DNA of 64,000 bases, from NCBI RefSeq assembly GCF_001684965.1, contig NZ_MAYG01000001.1:1054001-1118000 (forward strand), read 5' to 3'. The notes under the pieces are model-generated. The model saw only the letters and a list, made by a program, of their open reading frames with translations, searched no databases and was not told where the DNA came from. Both the position numbers and the translations under genes were made by a program. Shown piece by piece: positions 46,012 through 54,724 of this stretch. Position 1 is the first letter of the stretch. Every line of letters begins with the position of its first letter. Source of the stretch: Chryseobacterium arthrosphaerae. Lineage in GTDB: Bacteria > Bacteroidota > Bacteroidia > Flavobacteriales > Weeksellaceae.

Positions 46012-46374
46012 ATGAGTTATAATATTCAAATATTCAGAATTGAAACTAAAGAACGGGAACAAAAATTAAAGTCAGAGGATTTTTTTGAGAATGATGAAAA
46101 CCTGGTTCCCTTTACAGATCAGCAGTTTCAGGAACTGAAAGAAAGACTTCTGCAATATGGATATCATCTGACAAAAGAAGATGAATACGGACTTCATTTT
46201 AATCATGAAGATGAAGATTACGGCATGGTATTACTTACTTCGCACGGCCTTTATTTTAGTGCCGGATGGAATCACAATTCAATTTTTGAAATCGGTATGA
46301 TCGCTTCAGAGTTTACCGACTCTGGGGAATTTGCCAAATATGATCCGCAAAATGGGGAATGGGAAGAAGTATAG
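46012..46374 (+). CDS. Acidic hypothetical protein
   Basis: 120 aa, strongly acidic. SYNIQIFRIETKEREQKLKSEDFFENDENLVPFTDQQFQELKERL and LHFNHEDEDYGMVLLTSHGLYFSAGW suggest a compact alpha/beta protein. It resembles uncharacterised SMI1-like or immunity-type proteins of Bacteroidota in style, and lies just after the toxin-tip region. No family is assigned. Base composition is closer to the host than that of the two immunity candidates upstream. Confidence 0.65.
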   Translation: MSYNIQIFRIETKEREQKLKSEDFFENDENLVPFTDQQFQELKERLLQYGYHLTKEDEYGLHFNHEDEDYGMVLLTSHGLYFSAGWNHNSIFEIGMIASEFTDSGEFAKYDPQNGEWEEV

Positions 46375-46521
46375 GTCATGGCTGGTTGTATACTGAATAA
46401 CTTCAGTTATTGTCAGGAGTCCAATGACAGGCTCAATATCTGCATAGTTTTGCATAAGGAGTATGGGCCGGTTTTTCATATTTCAGACAGTTATTGAAGA
46501 ATATTTCTTACGGAGACTCAA

Positions 46522-46602
46522 TCATTTTTCCTTGAACAATATTAGCCTGAAATTCTTTATACCGCTTTTAAGATGATCGGTTATTTCAGGATCAGAATCC
46601 AT
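46522..46602 (-). pseudogene. Short relic resembling the zinc-ribbon gene
   Basis: 26 codons starting MDSDPEITDHLKSG. The first part matches NSDPEITRLLELG of the gene at 32986-33330, also at DNA level (GGTTATTTCAGGATCAGAAT on the plus strand), then diverges. Probably a gene fragment. The surrounding gap 46375-46669 shows nothing else but the terminator. Confidence 0.35.
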
Positions 46603-46612
46603 TATCAATAAA

Positions 46613-46649
46613 AACAGTTGTAATTACCTGAATTACAACTGTTCTTTTT
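46613..46649. terminator. Bidirectional terminator after TonB receptor
   Basis: AACAGTTGTAATT and AATTACAACTGTT are perfect 13-bp arms around ACCTG, with A and T runs on the two sides. Confidence 0.85.
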
Positions 46650-46669
46650 ATCATTTCAATGATTTTTTT

Positions 46670-49279
46670 TTAGAATCTCAAGGTCGCTGCTACAGACCAC
46701 GTTCTTCCGAATCCTAAGAATCCTGTATTGCCGTCTGCAATTCCCTGATATACTCTGCCGGCCTGCTGATAAGTTTTTCCTGCATCAGGGCCATTGGCAA
46801 TTTTATCCCCTGCGAAAATGTTGGAACTTAATTCAGAAATATAATATTTATTGAATAAGTTGTACACATTAGCTCTTAATGTAAGAGATTTTTTCGCATC
46901 AATTGTGAACTTGTAAGAAGCCCCTACATCAAAAAGATTATAGCTTGGTAATTTTACAATTCCTCTTTCTCTATCTGCTTCAGTAAGGAAGTTGATAGGG
47001 TTGAACTGGGCATATAATTTGTCATAATATTCCCAGTTGGCATCAATGCTGAAAGCTTTGGTAATATTATAGTCAATACCAAGGCTTGCCGTTGTCTGGG
47101 CTGCATCTCCCACTTTAAGATCTTTGATGTTGATCATCCCTGTTGCTCCGGAAACTTCCTGGTTGCTTTGAACATCCAGAATGTTGAAATTTGCATTTCC
47201 TTTATATTTCCAGTTACCCAATGATACCATCCCTCTCAGTCTAAGGTTGGAGAAAGGTCTTGCTTTAGCTTCCAGCTCAACTCCCTGGTGAAGCTGTCCC
47301 ACATTCAGGGCATTGTAGAAATAAGCATTTCCAGGTTTTAATTGAGAGAACTTGGCAACATCCGCTGCCGTGGCATTGAATGTTCTTGAGATGAATCTGT
47401 CATCCCATTGCGTCCTGTAGGCATTGATGTTCACATCCACATAACGTGATTTGAACCCATATCCCAATTCTACAGAGAAAATTCTTTCATTCTTCGCATC
47501 GTTATAGATATTCTGGTTGGAAGGGAACAATGCATTAAATAAAGGCTGTCTTGAGATCACTCCGGTATTGAAAAATACATTGTGGTGATCATCTATATTA
47601 TAGTTGGCACCTCCTTTTACAATATAACCCGTTTTGTGATACCATTTGGTTTCCTGATTTCCGGGAGTATACAGCATATAGTCTCTTCGCTTATAATATT
47701 GTTCGGAAACCGATCCCTGAACTGATGCACTTAGTTTTTCAGAACTGTATTCCACCATTCCGTATACGCCGGCCCATTTTACCAGCCCTTCGTTGTAGAT
47801 CGATACTTTCTGAGCATTATTAACCTTTGTAAGAGGTTCAGGCTTTACTGTACGGTCAATATAATATCCTTTTGGAGCATTCGCTGTACCGGGAACAAAT
47901 AGTGCATCCGAGCCTAACATATCTGTAACGATATCATAAAGCGCTCCTTTGTATGTTTTAAGATCAATCCCTCCGTTGAAGGTCCAGTTGTTTTTCTTAT
48001 AATTAAGGTCTGCGATCGCTCCGTACCAGTCATGAGCATTGATACTTTGCTTTCTTACAATACCACTGGTTCCGTTTAAGGTCGCTACATATTGTCCGTT
48101 ATAATCAGACGGGGAACCTGCAGGTGCCGTAAATGTTGATTTCTGGAAGTTGTTTCCATTATAATCGGTTACCAGACCACCTCTGTTGTAACGGTAAATC
48201 ATATCCCAATTAATAGTACCGTCTCCGCCCGGACCGTAGTTCATGAAGTTCATGGTCTGTCCGCTGGCGTTTTTAATGGAACCGTTAAGTCCGGTACCAC
48301 CGCCGCCACGTCCCCATGATCCGTAAACCACAGTGGAAAGTTTCAGGGCATCATTAATATTCCAGTCCCAGTTAAGAGAGGCAATAGGCTTATGGTAAAA
48401 GTTCGGTGCTAAATTGAATTGAGATCCGTTCAGCATTCCCGTTTGAGGATTATATCTTCTGCCGTAGGTATCCAATTGTCTCAGGGTAGCCACATTCGCT
48501 CCGGTTGCTGAAGACCTTCTTGTATCGTGTACCTGAGGCGCTCCCGTAGCAATGAAGTTGAAGGCATGCTTTTCATTAGGCTTAAATCCTGTAGAGAAAA
48601 ACCATGAGTAACCTTCTCCTTTGGTTCCGTTGATGTATCCGTCACCTTGCCAGCGGGAAAGCAATACTGTGGTTCCCCATTTGTTTTTTAATCCGGAAGA
48701 ATACATTGCTGATAATCTGGAGTAGTTGTCATTACCAACTTCACCCTTGATCATTGCTTTTTGTTCAGCATCGGTAGCTTTCGTCACAATATTGATCGTT
48801 CCTCCTACAGAAGGAACTACAAATTTGGAAGCCCCAAGACCTCTCTGGATCTGGATAGAGCTCGCAATATCAGCCAACCCGGTCCAGTTTGACCAGTACA
48901 CAGTACCTCCCTGCATGTCATTAACAGGCTGACCATTGATGATAACCGCAATATTGGCCCCATCAAATCCTCTCATGTTGATCCTGCTGTCTCCAAATCC
49001 GCCACCTACTTTGGTAACGTACACGGATGGGGTAGACTTCATAATTTCCGGAAATTCCCTGTTTCCCAGCTTTTCCTGAATTTCTGCAGATTTAATAGTG
49101 GAAACCGCAACAGGAGTTTTTCTTTCTTTGGCGGTTTGGGAAAGGTTTCTTCCCACTAACATCACCTCATCAATAGATTTGGATTTTTCTAAAGAATCCT
49201 TCGTACTCTGCCCGTAATATAAGGCGGCCGTTGGTAATACAAGCGCTATAAATAGTCGCTTTTTAAAAATAATGCTCAT
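46670..49279 (-). CDS. TonB-dependent outer-membrane receptor
   Basis: 869 aa. The signal peptide ends near ALYYGQ. The plug domain includes TPSVYVTKVGGGFGDSRINMRGFDGANIAVIINGQPVND and IQRGLGASKFVVPSVGGTINIVTK. The remainder is a 22-strand barrel ending GRTWSVAATLRF with a terminal Phe. No carboxypeptidase-like N-terminal extension or SusD partner is present. It imports a bound ligand using TonB energy. The ligand is unknown. A relic of a related receptor's end lies at 34161. Confidence 0.93.
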   Translation of the reverse strand: MSIIFKKRLFIALVLPTAALYYGQSTKDSLEKSKSIDEVMLVGRNLSQTAKERKTPVAVSTIKSAEIQEKLGNREFPEIMKSTPSVYVTKVGGGFGDSRINMRGFDGANIAVIINGQPVNDMQGGTVYWSNWTGLADIASSIQIQRGLGASKFVVPSVGGTINIVTKATDAEQKAMIKGEVGNDNYSRLSAMYSSGLKNKWGTTVLLSRWQGDGYINGTKGEGYSWFFSTGFKPNEKHAFNFIATGAPQVHDTRRSSATGANVATLRQLDTYGRRYNPQTGMLNGSQFNLAPNFYHKPIASLNWDWNINDALKLSTVVYGSWGRGGGGTGLNGSIKNASGQTMNFMNYGPGGDGTINWDMIYRYNRGGLVTDYNGNNFQKSTFTAPAGSPSDYNGQYVATLNGTSGIVRKQSINAHDWYGAIADLNYKKNNWTFNGGIDLKTYKGALYDIVTDMLGSDALFVPGTANAPKGYYIDRTVKPEPLTKVNNAQKVSIYNEGLVKWAGVYGMVEYSSEKLSASVQGSVSEQYYKRRDYMLYTPGNQETKWYHKTGYIVKGGANYNIDDHHNVFFNTGVISRQPLFNALFPSNQNIYNDAKNERIFSVELGYGFKSRYVDVNINAYRTQWDDRFISRTFNATAADVAKFSQLKPGNAYFYNALNVGQLHQGVELEAKARPFSNLRLRGMVSLGNWKYKGNANFNILDVQSNQEVSGATGMINIKDLKVGDAAQTTASLGIDYNITKAFSIDANWEYYDKLYAQFNPINFLTEADRERGIVKLPSYNLFDVGASYKFTIDAKKSLTLRANVYNLFNKYYISELSSNIFAGDKIANGPDAGKTYQQAGRVYQGIADGNTGFLGFGRTWSVAATLRF

Positions 49280-49580
49280 GAAATAAACTAGCGTGTTTGA
49301 TTTTTAAGGCTGCAAAGATGAAAATTTATTTTTGAATTGAGTATTAAATCTTTATCATGTGATTTGATAAAGAGGGGAATAGAGCAGTTGACAGACTGTT
49401 TTTCAGGTCTGTTAATTTTACATAATATTTTAATTAATAATTAGTTGTCTTTGATAATTAGGATAAAATAAATGTTTTTAAAGAATATTGATGATTTTTT
49501 ACATGTTTTTAAATTGTGATAAGTACATTGTTTTATTTATTATAGGGTTTTTATTATATTTATTTACAAAAAGCTAAACA
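49280..49580. other. AT-rich divergent intergenic region
   Basis: About 300 bases between the divergent receptor and HD genes. It must hold two promoters, but I see no full TAnnTTTG plus TTG pair and no palindrome. Confidence 0.4.
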
Positions 49581-50033
49581 ATGAATTTAAATTTACTTGA
49601 GAAAGCAATCGCTATTGCCGTACAGGCCCACGCAGGCCAGACAGATAAATCCGGGAAACCTTATATTCTGCATGTCTTGCGGGTGATGATGAAAGGAAAA
49701 AGCGAAGATGAAATGATAGGAGGGATATTGCATGATCTGGTGGAAGATACCGACTGGACGTTTGAACAACTGAAAGAAGAAGGGTTTCCACAGCATATCA
49801 TCGCCGCATTGGAGCTTGTGACAAGAAAAGACAGAGAAAAATATTCAGATTTTATCCAACGAATTTCCGGAAATCCTCTGGCCGTCGCAATTAAATTAAA
49901 TGACCTCGATGACAATATGAACGTAAACAGGCTTAATGAAGTGACAGTGAAAGATGCTGAAAGACTTTCCAAGTATATCAATGCCCGTAAATATTTGGAA
50001 ACAAATGGGGCAGGTACAAAAGTTGGGGGATAA
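49581..50033 (+). CDS. Small HD-domain alarmone hydrolase-like protein
   Basis: 150 aa. It has the RelA/SpoT-type hydrolase motifs: His17 and His31 (HAGQTDKSGKPYILH), HD with Glu-Asp at 51-56 (LHDLVEDT), and IKLNDLDDNM near 113 (family norm LADxxxN). No synthetase or regulatory domain is present, as in single-domain MESH1-like hydrolases that cleave (p)ppGpp or NADPH phosphate. Manganese-dependent activity is expected. The activity is inferred from motifs. Confidence 0.8.
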   Translation: MNLNLLEKAIAIAVQAHAGQTDKSGKPYILHVLRVMMKGKSEDEMIGGILHDLVEDTDWTFEQLKEEGFPQHIIAALELVTRKDREKYSDFIQRISGNPLAVAIKLNDLDDNMNVNRLNEVTVKDAERLSKYINARKYLETNGAGTKVGG

Positions 50034-50042
50034 TATTATTTG

Positions 50043-50238
50043 TATTGATGAATTGAATTAATGCAAAGTTTTATCACCTTTTCTGATATTCCTGAGGGTG
50101 CAAAGAATGGAATTAATGAATTTGATTCTTATGAAGCGGACATATAGCCATACACCTCCTTCAACGGCGAAGCTTTTCATTCTTTGCTACCTTAAAAATA
50201 AAACATTCAAATGATCTCTCTTTGCGTTTTTTATAATA
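50043..50238. repeat. Dispersed repeat, copy B (copy A at 34531)
   Basis: Begins TATTGATG and AATTGAATTAATGCAAAG, ends TCTCTCTTTGCGTTTTTT. Relative to copy A it has about 40 extra bases containing GCGAAGCTTTTCATTCTTTGC, a sequence that copy A has just outside its left end (34505-34530). Confidence 0.65.
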
Positions 50239-50333
50239 GTTTATTTTATTCAACGTGATGAGCCCAATGAGTTCTATGGATTTCCTTCTCAATTCCGAAT
50301 GAAAGTGACTTTGCTTTCACCAGATAAAACAAA

Positions 50334-51190
50334 ATGTATCCATATTTTAACGACCAGAGCGACATGATAGCTTTCCTCGGAGAATATGAGAAGCGTATCA
50401 ATGGTGCAAAAAGGATTGCCATACTGCGGATGCAAACGGTGGAATAGAACTTGTCTCAGAAACTGTCAATTCAATTGGTAAAATTTCGATTGTTTGGTAT
50501 TCGTTTGAAAACGTAAAGTGGTCAAAAGTTCAGAAAGCCATTGAAAGGTTAGAGGAAATTGCCAGTGATACTGGTGAGGTTAACAAGAAGTTCTCGGCAC
50601 CAATATTAGCACTTACAGGTGAAGTGACAGGAAGTTTTTCCAAAGACAAAACCGGTAAGGTCCTGCAGCTTAACGGAGATAAAGCCAGTGCAAACTTTGT
50701 ACAACCACCTAATGCAAGCGAATCTCTTTCTAATGAGAAGAAAGACCTTGAAAGCATTATATACAAAATGACCAATTCCGTAAACATTTCCCCAGAAGCT
50801 TTAGAGGGATTAGGGAATATGCTTGCGACTGAAAACGCTGCTTTCCTATTCATGCTACCGCATCTTAAGGTAATGGACAAAATGAGTGTTTACGTGCCGG
50901 CCCTTAAACGTAGAATGTCTATCGTTAAATCTTTCTTCCAATTAATGAATACAGGTTTCCGCAATAGCGATTTGGACGCAGAACCTGTAATAATTCCTTA
51001 CATTATCAATAACGAGGCTACGTTCTATGAAATGCTAATGTCAGTCAATGGAAATCAGCCATTATTTAGTCAAAAAGCAACAATGGAGAAAGCCGGAATC
51101 AAGGACGTGGATAAAATGCAAGAGGAAATTAAGAAAGAAATGGTAACTATAAAAAGCAAAGAATTAAATAATCAGTCAACAACTAATTAA
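50334..51190 (+). pseudogene. Phage portal protein remnant, frameshifted
   Basis: The first 37 codons (MYPYFNDQSDMIAFLGEYEKR...) end in a stop at 50447. From about 50405 a second frame is open to 51190 without a start codon in its first ~70 codons (KISIVWYSFENVKWSKVQKAIERLEE...). The body has FVQPPNASESLSNEKKDLESIIYKMTNSVNISPEALEGLGNM, the typical C-terminal region of SPP1-type phage portals. The N-terminal half is absent. Portal proteins form the DNA gate of the phage head. A shorter product from GTG 50624 is possible but unlikely to be functional. Confidence 0.72.
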
Positions 51191-51233
51191 TAAAATTGCT
51201 AGATTTGATTAAATAACCTTAAAATTTATAAAC

Positions 51234-51407
51234 ATGTTTATTCAAGTCACAAAGAAAGATTCAATATGTTTTATTAATGTAAAAAACATATGTACAGTTG
51301 AAAATTGGAGTGGCGGTGGTGCACTTATAAAAATGAACGACAGTAATAATGTATTTTGCAAGGAAAGTCTAGAAGTAGTGATGGAGAAAATAAATTCGGT
51401 GAAATAA
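51234..51407 (+). CDS. 57-aa hypothetical protein
   Basis: Open from ATG 51234: MFIQVTKKDSICFINVKNICTV, then GGGALIKMNDSNNVFCKESLEVVMEKI. The beta-rich layout resembles small phage or mobile-element proteins used as one-domain folds. Not recognised. It lies between the portal relic and a terminator-like repeat. Confidence 0.55.
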   Translation: MFIQVTKKDSICFINVKNICTVENWSGGGALIKMNDSNNVFCKESLEVVMEKINSVK

Positions 51408-51441
51408 CTTTTCAGTAATGTACTATGGAAAAATTACATCA

Positions 51442-51475
51442 GCCTTCTCTTTGAGAGGGCTTTTTGTTATATTTG
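51442..51475 (+). repeat. Terminator-like stem plus TATATTTG-type box, second copy
   Basis: Same 34-base unit as 4336-4369. Here it ends the small gene at 51234 and the octamer TTATATTTG sits 15-20 bases before the ATG at 51490, so it can act as terminator and promoter back to back. Confidence 0.6.
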
Positions 51476-51489
51476 TTGAAAACTAAACT

Positions 51490-52014
51490 ATGTTATTATT
51501 GAGTTTGACAAAAGAGGAAATGACTTTTTTAACAGACACTAGCCGAACAATAATTCCTTTATTTGCAGCAATGGCTGGTGCATATCTTACATATAGGTTT
51601 CAAAAAAAAGATAAAATAAGAGACCATTTATTTACTTACAAAGTTAAGACTTATTCTGCATTAGTTGAAGGGGTGATCGATGCAAAAAGAGAATTAGAAA
51701 AAATAAGAAATGATAATTTTTTGACATTCTCGACACCTAGGAAGAAAAGTAGTGAAATTTGGGATGATTTTAGAAAATTAACAGCAGAGCAGGCATTATT
51801 TATGAGTGATAAAACATCTAAGGATTTATCAACAATACATGATGCTATTTTTTCTATAGTGTATCTTGAAACACTAAATCCAGCATATAAAACAAATGAT
51901 ACTGAAGAACAATACAAAGAAGCGCTAACCAAATCTATATACGAATGTAATCAATTCATTAAGAAAGTACAGGGTGATCTTAAAATTGATCGACTAAATA
52001 ATAATAAATTGTAG
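51490..52014 (+). CDS. Membrane-anchored hypothetical protein
   Basis: 174 aa. A hydrophobic helix (residues about 20-37, IIPLFAAMAGAYLTYRF) is followed by a long helical cytoplasmic part rich in Lys, Glu and Thr. No known domain. The arrangement (one helix then helical bundle) occurs in phage and defence accessory proteins. Function unknown. Confidence 0.65.
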   Translation: MLLLSLTKEEMTFLTDTSRTIIPLFAAMAGAYLTYRFQKKDKIRDHLFTYKVKTYSALVEGVIDAKRELEKIRNDNFLTFSTPRKKSSEIWDDFRKLTAEQALFMSDKTSKDLSTIHDAIFSIVYLETLNPAYKTNDTEEQYKEALTKSIYECNQFIKKVQGDLKIDRLNNNKL

Positions 52015-52118
52015 ACGCAACCCCTTAAATGACCTATATTTATGCATAAGTTTTTTTTATTATGTTCGCTAAAAAACTAGTAAGTAGAAGGCTAAAGTGA
52101 TCTTCCTATTCATAAAGA

Positions 52119-52146
52119 ATAACCCCCTTGATCGGGGGCTTTATTT
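52119..52146. terminator. Terminator between convergent genes
   Basis: AACCCCC and GGGGGCTT around TTGATC give a short strong stem flanked by AT-rich runs in both directions. Confidence 0.7.
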
Positions 52147-52539
52147 ATATCTAGAAGGATATCCAGGGTTCTCTAGATCTTTTATTAAGTTCTGAAGATA
52201 ATGAACTGTAAAGAAATGTTTTTGATTAGTAATGTGCTCATAGCTTGTTTCACCAAAGTTATTAGTGCATAAAAGATTAAATTCTTTAATATCCTCTTCT
52301 TCTACGACAATTTTCAATATTTCTTGGACATTAACATCTTTGCTGTATGTTTTAATTTTTCCTTTCTTTTCATCCAATTCAAATCCTAATTTAACCAACC
52401 ATTCCTCTGATAATGGTATTGGCTGAAACGCATTAGCATCGAATTTTTCCATTTGTTCAACATCATGCTCTGATATAATGTAATTATGATTTCCAGAATT
52501 GTTAGCAAAATTACCTGCTTTAAAAAAGTGATTATTCAT
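52141..52539 (-). CDS. Phage-type hypothetical protein, paralogue of next gene
   Basis: 132 aa. FQPIPLSEEWLVKLGFELDEKKGKIKTY and FFTVHYLQNLIKDLENPGY match the pattern of small proteins common in Bacteroidota phages (IPLTEEWL..FGFE and VH.LQNL). It overlaps the gene 52532-52960 by eight bases. Role unknown. Confidence 0.72.
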   Translation of the reverse strand: MNNHFFKAGNFANNSGNHNYIISEHDVEQMEKFDANAFQPIPLSEEWLVKLGFELDEKKGKIKTYSKDVNVQEILKIVVEEEDIKEFNLLCTNNFGETSYEHITNQKHFFTVHYLQNLIKDLENPGYPSRYK

Positions 52540-52960
52540 GATCGTTTTTCTTCAAATATAACTCTTTTCCTTTAAGTGCGTAGAAAAGATTTTGGAATTC
52601 ATGAACATACTTTACTTCTAATTCATCATCATAATCGCCCAACTTTATGATCCAGCCTTTAGACGGACGACAAACAAAATCTCTGTGAGAAATTCCACTG
52701 TCTAAAGTGTATTCAAATTGGCTTGCATATTCATCACTTGGATTATACTTTGTACCGTCATTGCTTTCAAATCCAAAACCTAGTAGCCATTCCTCAGTTA
52801 ATGGAATTAAGTTAATTCCTGGCGTTTGAAGCAAAGCATATCGGTTTTCTCCTCCGGACTTATATCTAAACATAATTTCCTCAGCCATAATACCGGTTAT
52901 TTCAGATAGTGTACTTCCAAAGTTTATATAATTCCCCAATCTAAATTCGTTACTGTTCAT
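52532..52960 (-). CDS. Phage-type hypothetical protein
   Basis: 142 aa. FRLGNYINFG at the start, INLIPLTEEWLLGFGFESND in the middle and VKYVHEFQNLFYALKGKEL near the end are the same family signature as the gene downstream, so the two arose by duplication or belong to one phage family. Function unknown. Confidence 0.75.
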   Translation of the reverse strand: MNSNEFRLGNYINFGSTLSEITGIMAEEIMFRYKSGGENRYALLQTPGINLIPLTEEWLLGFGFESNDGTKYNPSDEYASQFEYTLDSGISHRDFVCRPSKGWIIKLGDYDDELEVKYVHEFQNLFYALKGKELYLKKNDHE

Positions 52961-53031
52961 AAGGTAATTTTTTTACAATAATACAAAGATTTAAAAAGAA
53001 TTAGGTTTTGCTAAGCAAACAATATATGAGT

Positions 53032-53289
53032 TTAATATTCTTCAATTTGCTTTAAAAGAAGATTTGCGTCTTCAATTATTGTTGGCTGCGGAATCTGTTT
53101 AAAAACAATTCCATCCTTAGGAGATGCGCCAGTTATTGTTTTGTCCTTATGGACCGTCAGAGAGTTCCAAATATTCTCTGTAAGTTCTTTCTGGTAGTTG
53201 GTACAGAAAGTAGTTCCGTTTGCTTCCCGGATAGTCTCTTTTTGATATCCGTTTTCTGTTAGGAAGTTGTAGAAATTAAAGTTGCTCAT
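53032..53289 (-). CDS. Small hypothetical protein in element remnant
   Basis: 85 aa, no recognised domain: FNFYNFLTENGYQKETIREANGTTF and an acidic helical tail ANLLLKQIEEY. It lies 71 bases upstream of the phage-type pair on the same strand and is divergent from the gene at 53342. Confidence 0.6.
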   Translation of the reverse strand: MSNFNFYNFLTENGYQKETIREANGTTFCTNYQKELTENIWNSLTVHKDKTITGASPKDGIVFKQIPQPTIIEDANLLLKQIEEY

Positions 53290-53341
53290 AGAATTATATT
53301 TTGTTTTTATATATTTTATTATCTATTTTGCATTTTTATAA

Positions 53342-54124
53342 ATGATGAGAAAATTTAAAATTTGGTATTTTACAAACATATCTGCAAACATTAGTATTGC
53401 GCTAATTTCTTTCTTTTTTTCTGCGTCTTTAACAATGTTCGCTGTCTTTTATAATCAATATAATATTGAACACATTGAGAACCTTTATAATAAAAGATCT
53501 AGCGAACTGGACTCAATCGCAGAAAATACGGAAAGAGATGTGTATAAATTAACGAAAATGGTTTCTTTTAAACAGGTTCAAGACTCAGTTTTTAAAAGAA
53601 ATTCTAAACAGCTGGATGTATTATTAAAATCTGTTGCTTTTTATAACCGTAAAGGGAAAAGGATGGATTCCTCTAAATACTATGCGCGTGAATTGAAGTC
53701 CATTAATACACTACTACCTTTTGACATTGGAAAATTACAGGCTTATTCTGGAATTGACCTTCAGGAGAGGGGAGCAGAGTATGAAATAAATTTGAGATAT
53801 ATAAATTCTCAATACCAGCTTTCTAAAAGTTTAGAAAATTACTTCAGGCATAAAATAAAAAAGAACGATAAAATCGAAGATCAGATTAGTGATTTAATAA
53901 TTAATGCATCAGCACAACATCAATATTACAAAGACACTTTAAACAGCAGGCCTACTATACTTAGAACTCTTAAAAGAGAGAAAAATGACAAGCAGTTTGA
54001 CAAAAGGGTTGCTCACTTTAAGTTTAACCAGAGATTCTATTTACTTTTATCCTATGTTTGCGTAATAATTGCGATTATTCTGTCTTATTTTGCATACATA
54101 TGTGGGCATTTTAGAAGGAATTAG
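53342..54124 (+). CDS. Two-helix membrane protein with central helical region
   Basis: 260 aa. A first membrane segment (about 13-35, ISANISIALISFFFSASLTMFAV) and a last one (about 232-252, YLLLSYVCVIIAIILSYFAYI) enclose about 190 charged, helical residues. That part would be periplasmic if both ends are cytoplasmic. It is the only plus-strand gene among minus-strand phage-type genes, as often seen for passenger genes. No family recognised. It could be an exclusion or defence factor, which is speculative. Confidence 0.65.
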   Translation: MMRKFKIWYFTNISANISIALISFFFSASLTMFAVFYNQYNIEHIENLYNKRSSELDSIAENTERDVYKLTKMVSFKQVQDSVFKRNSKQLDVLLKSVAFYNRKGKRMDSSKYYARELKSINTLLPFDIGKLQAYSGIDLQERGAEYEINLRYINSQYQLSKSLENYFRHKIKKNDKIEDQISDLIINASAQHQYYKDTLNSRPTILRTLKREKNDKQFDKRVAHFKFNQRFYLLLSYVCVIIAIILSYFAYICGHFRRN

Positions 54125-54182
54125 GTTTAAAGTTCTTGGTTTCAAATTCTTTTTACCGTTGGGAAGTAGCTGCATTTCTTCA

Positions 54183-54476
54183 TCACATATTATAAATTTC
54201 GATTGCACGGCTAATCCCTTTTTCTAATGCTTGTTGCCTTGTTTCAAATCGGTTAGGTATTCCACAGTAAATGTTCTCATTTATTTTGTATTGCCACGGA
54301 TATATACTACATATTCCTTTCCATGGAATAAGAAATATGTTTATTGAGTCTAGCCATTCAATTATTAAAGTGTCCTGAAACTTGTCAGCCAGTTTATCGA
54401 ATCCGCCTTCAGGATGAAAAATAATTTCGTCTTTCAGCCATTGTTCAAAATCTGTTTTTGCTTTTCCCGATAACAT
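54183..54476 (-). CDS. Hypothetical phage-type protein
   Basis: 97 aa. KTDFEQWLKDEIIFHPEGGFDKLADKFQDTLIIEWLDSINIFLI and ETRQQALEKGISRAIEIYN fit small phage-borne hypothetical proteins of Bacteroidota. It follows the helix-turn-helix gene by 5 bases. Confidence 0.65.
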   Translation of the reverse strand: MLSGKAKTDFEQWLKDEIIFHPEGGFDKLADKFQDTLIIEWLDSINIFLIPWKGICSIYPWQYKINENIYCGIPNRFETRQQALEKGISRAIEIYNM

Positions 54477-54481
54477 ATCTT

Positions 54482-54724
54482 TTATTTTTTAAGCCACTCA
54501 ATTACCTTATGAGTGTGGAACATTAATTTAGTTTTCTGCTTTCTATTTTCATAGCCTCCTATAATCAATTCTTCAGGTAAAAGTTTGTTGTCGATTAAGG
54601 AGTAAACACGTCTTCTAGGCTTTCCGATTATCTGGCAGAACTGATCCAAAGTAAGAGATATTGACTTCGATAATTCTACCAGGTGAGACGCTTCCATTAC
54701 ATCCCGGAGCGTCATATCTGCCAT
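54482..54724 (-). CDS. Helix-turn-helix, excisionase-like protein
   Basis: 80 aa from ATG 54724. The longer start at 54751 overlaps the integrase end and adds nine residues. SISLTLDQFCQIIGKPRRRVYSLIDNKLLPEELIIGGYENRK is a MerR/excisionase-type helix-turn-helix and wing. Such proteins assist integrase or regulate element genes. It is next to the truncated integrase. Confidence 0.7.
   Translation of the reverse strand: MADMTLRDVMEASHLVELSKSISLTLDQFCQIIGKPRRRVYSLIDNKLLPEELIIGGYENRKQKTKLMFHTHKVIEWLKK

Noticed and set aside
50034..50447. Left attachment site of the element
   Set aside because: I looked for a copy of the tRNA-Ala 3' end in this stretch; GGAGAATATGAGAAG near 50370 shares only a few bases and lies in the portal relic.
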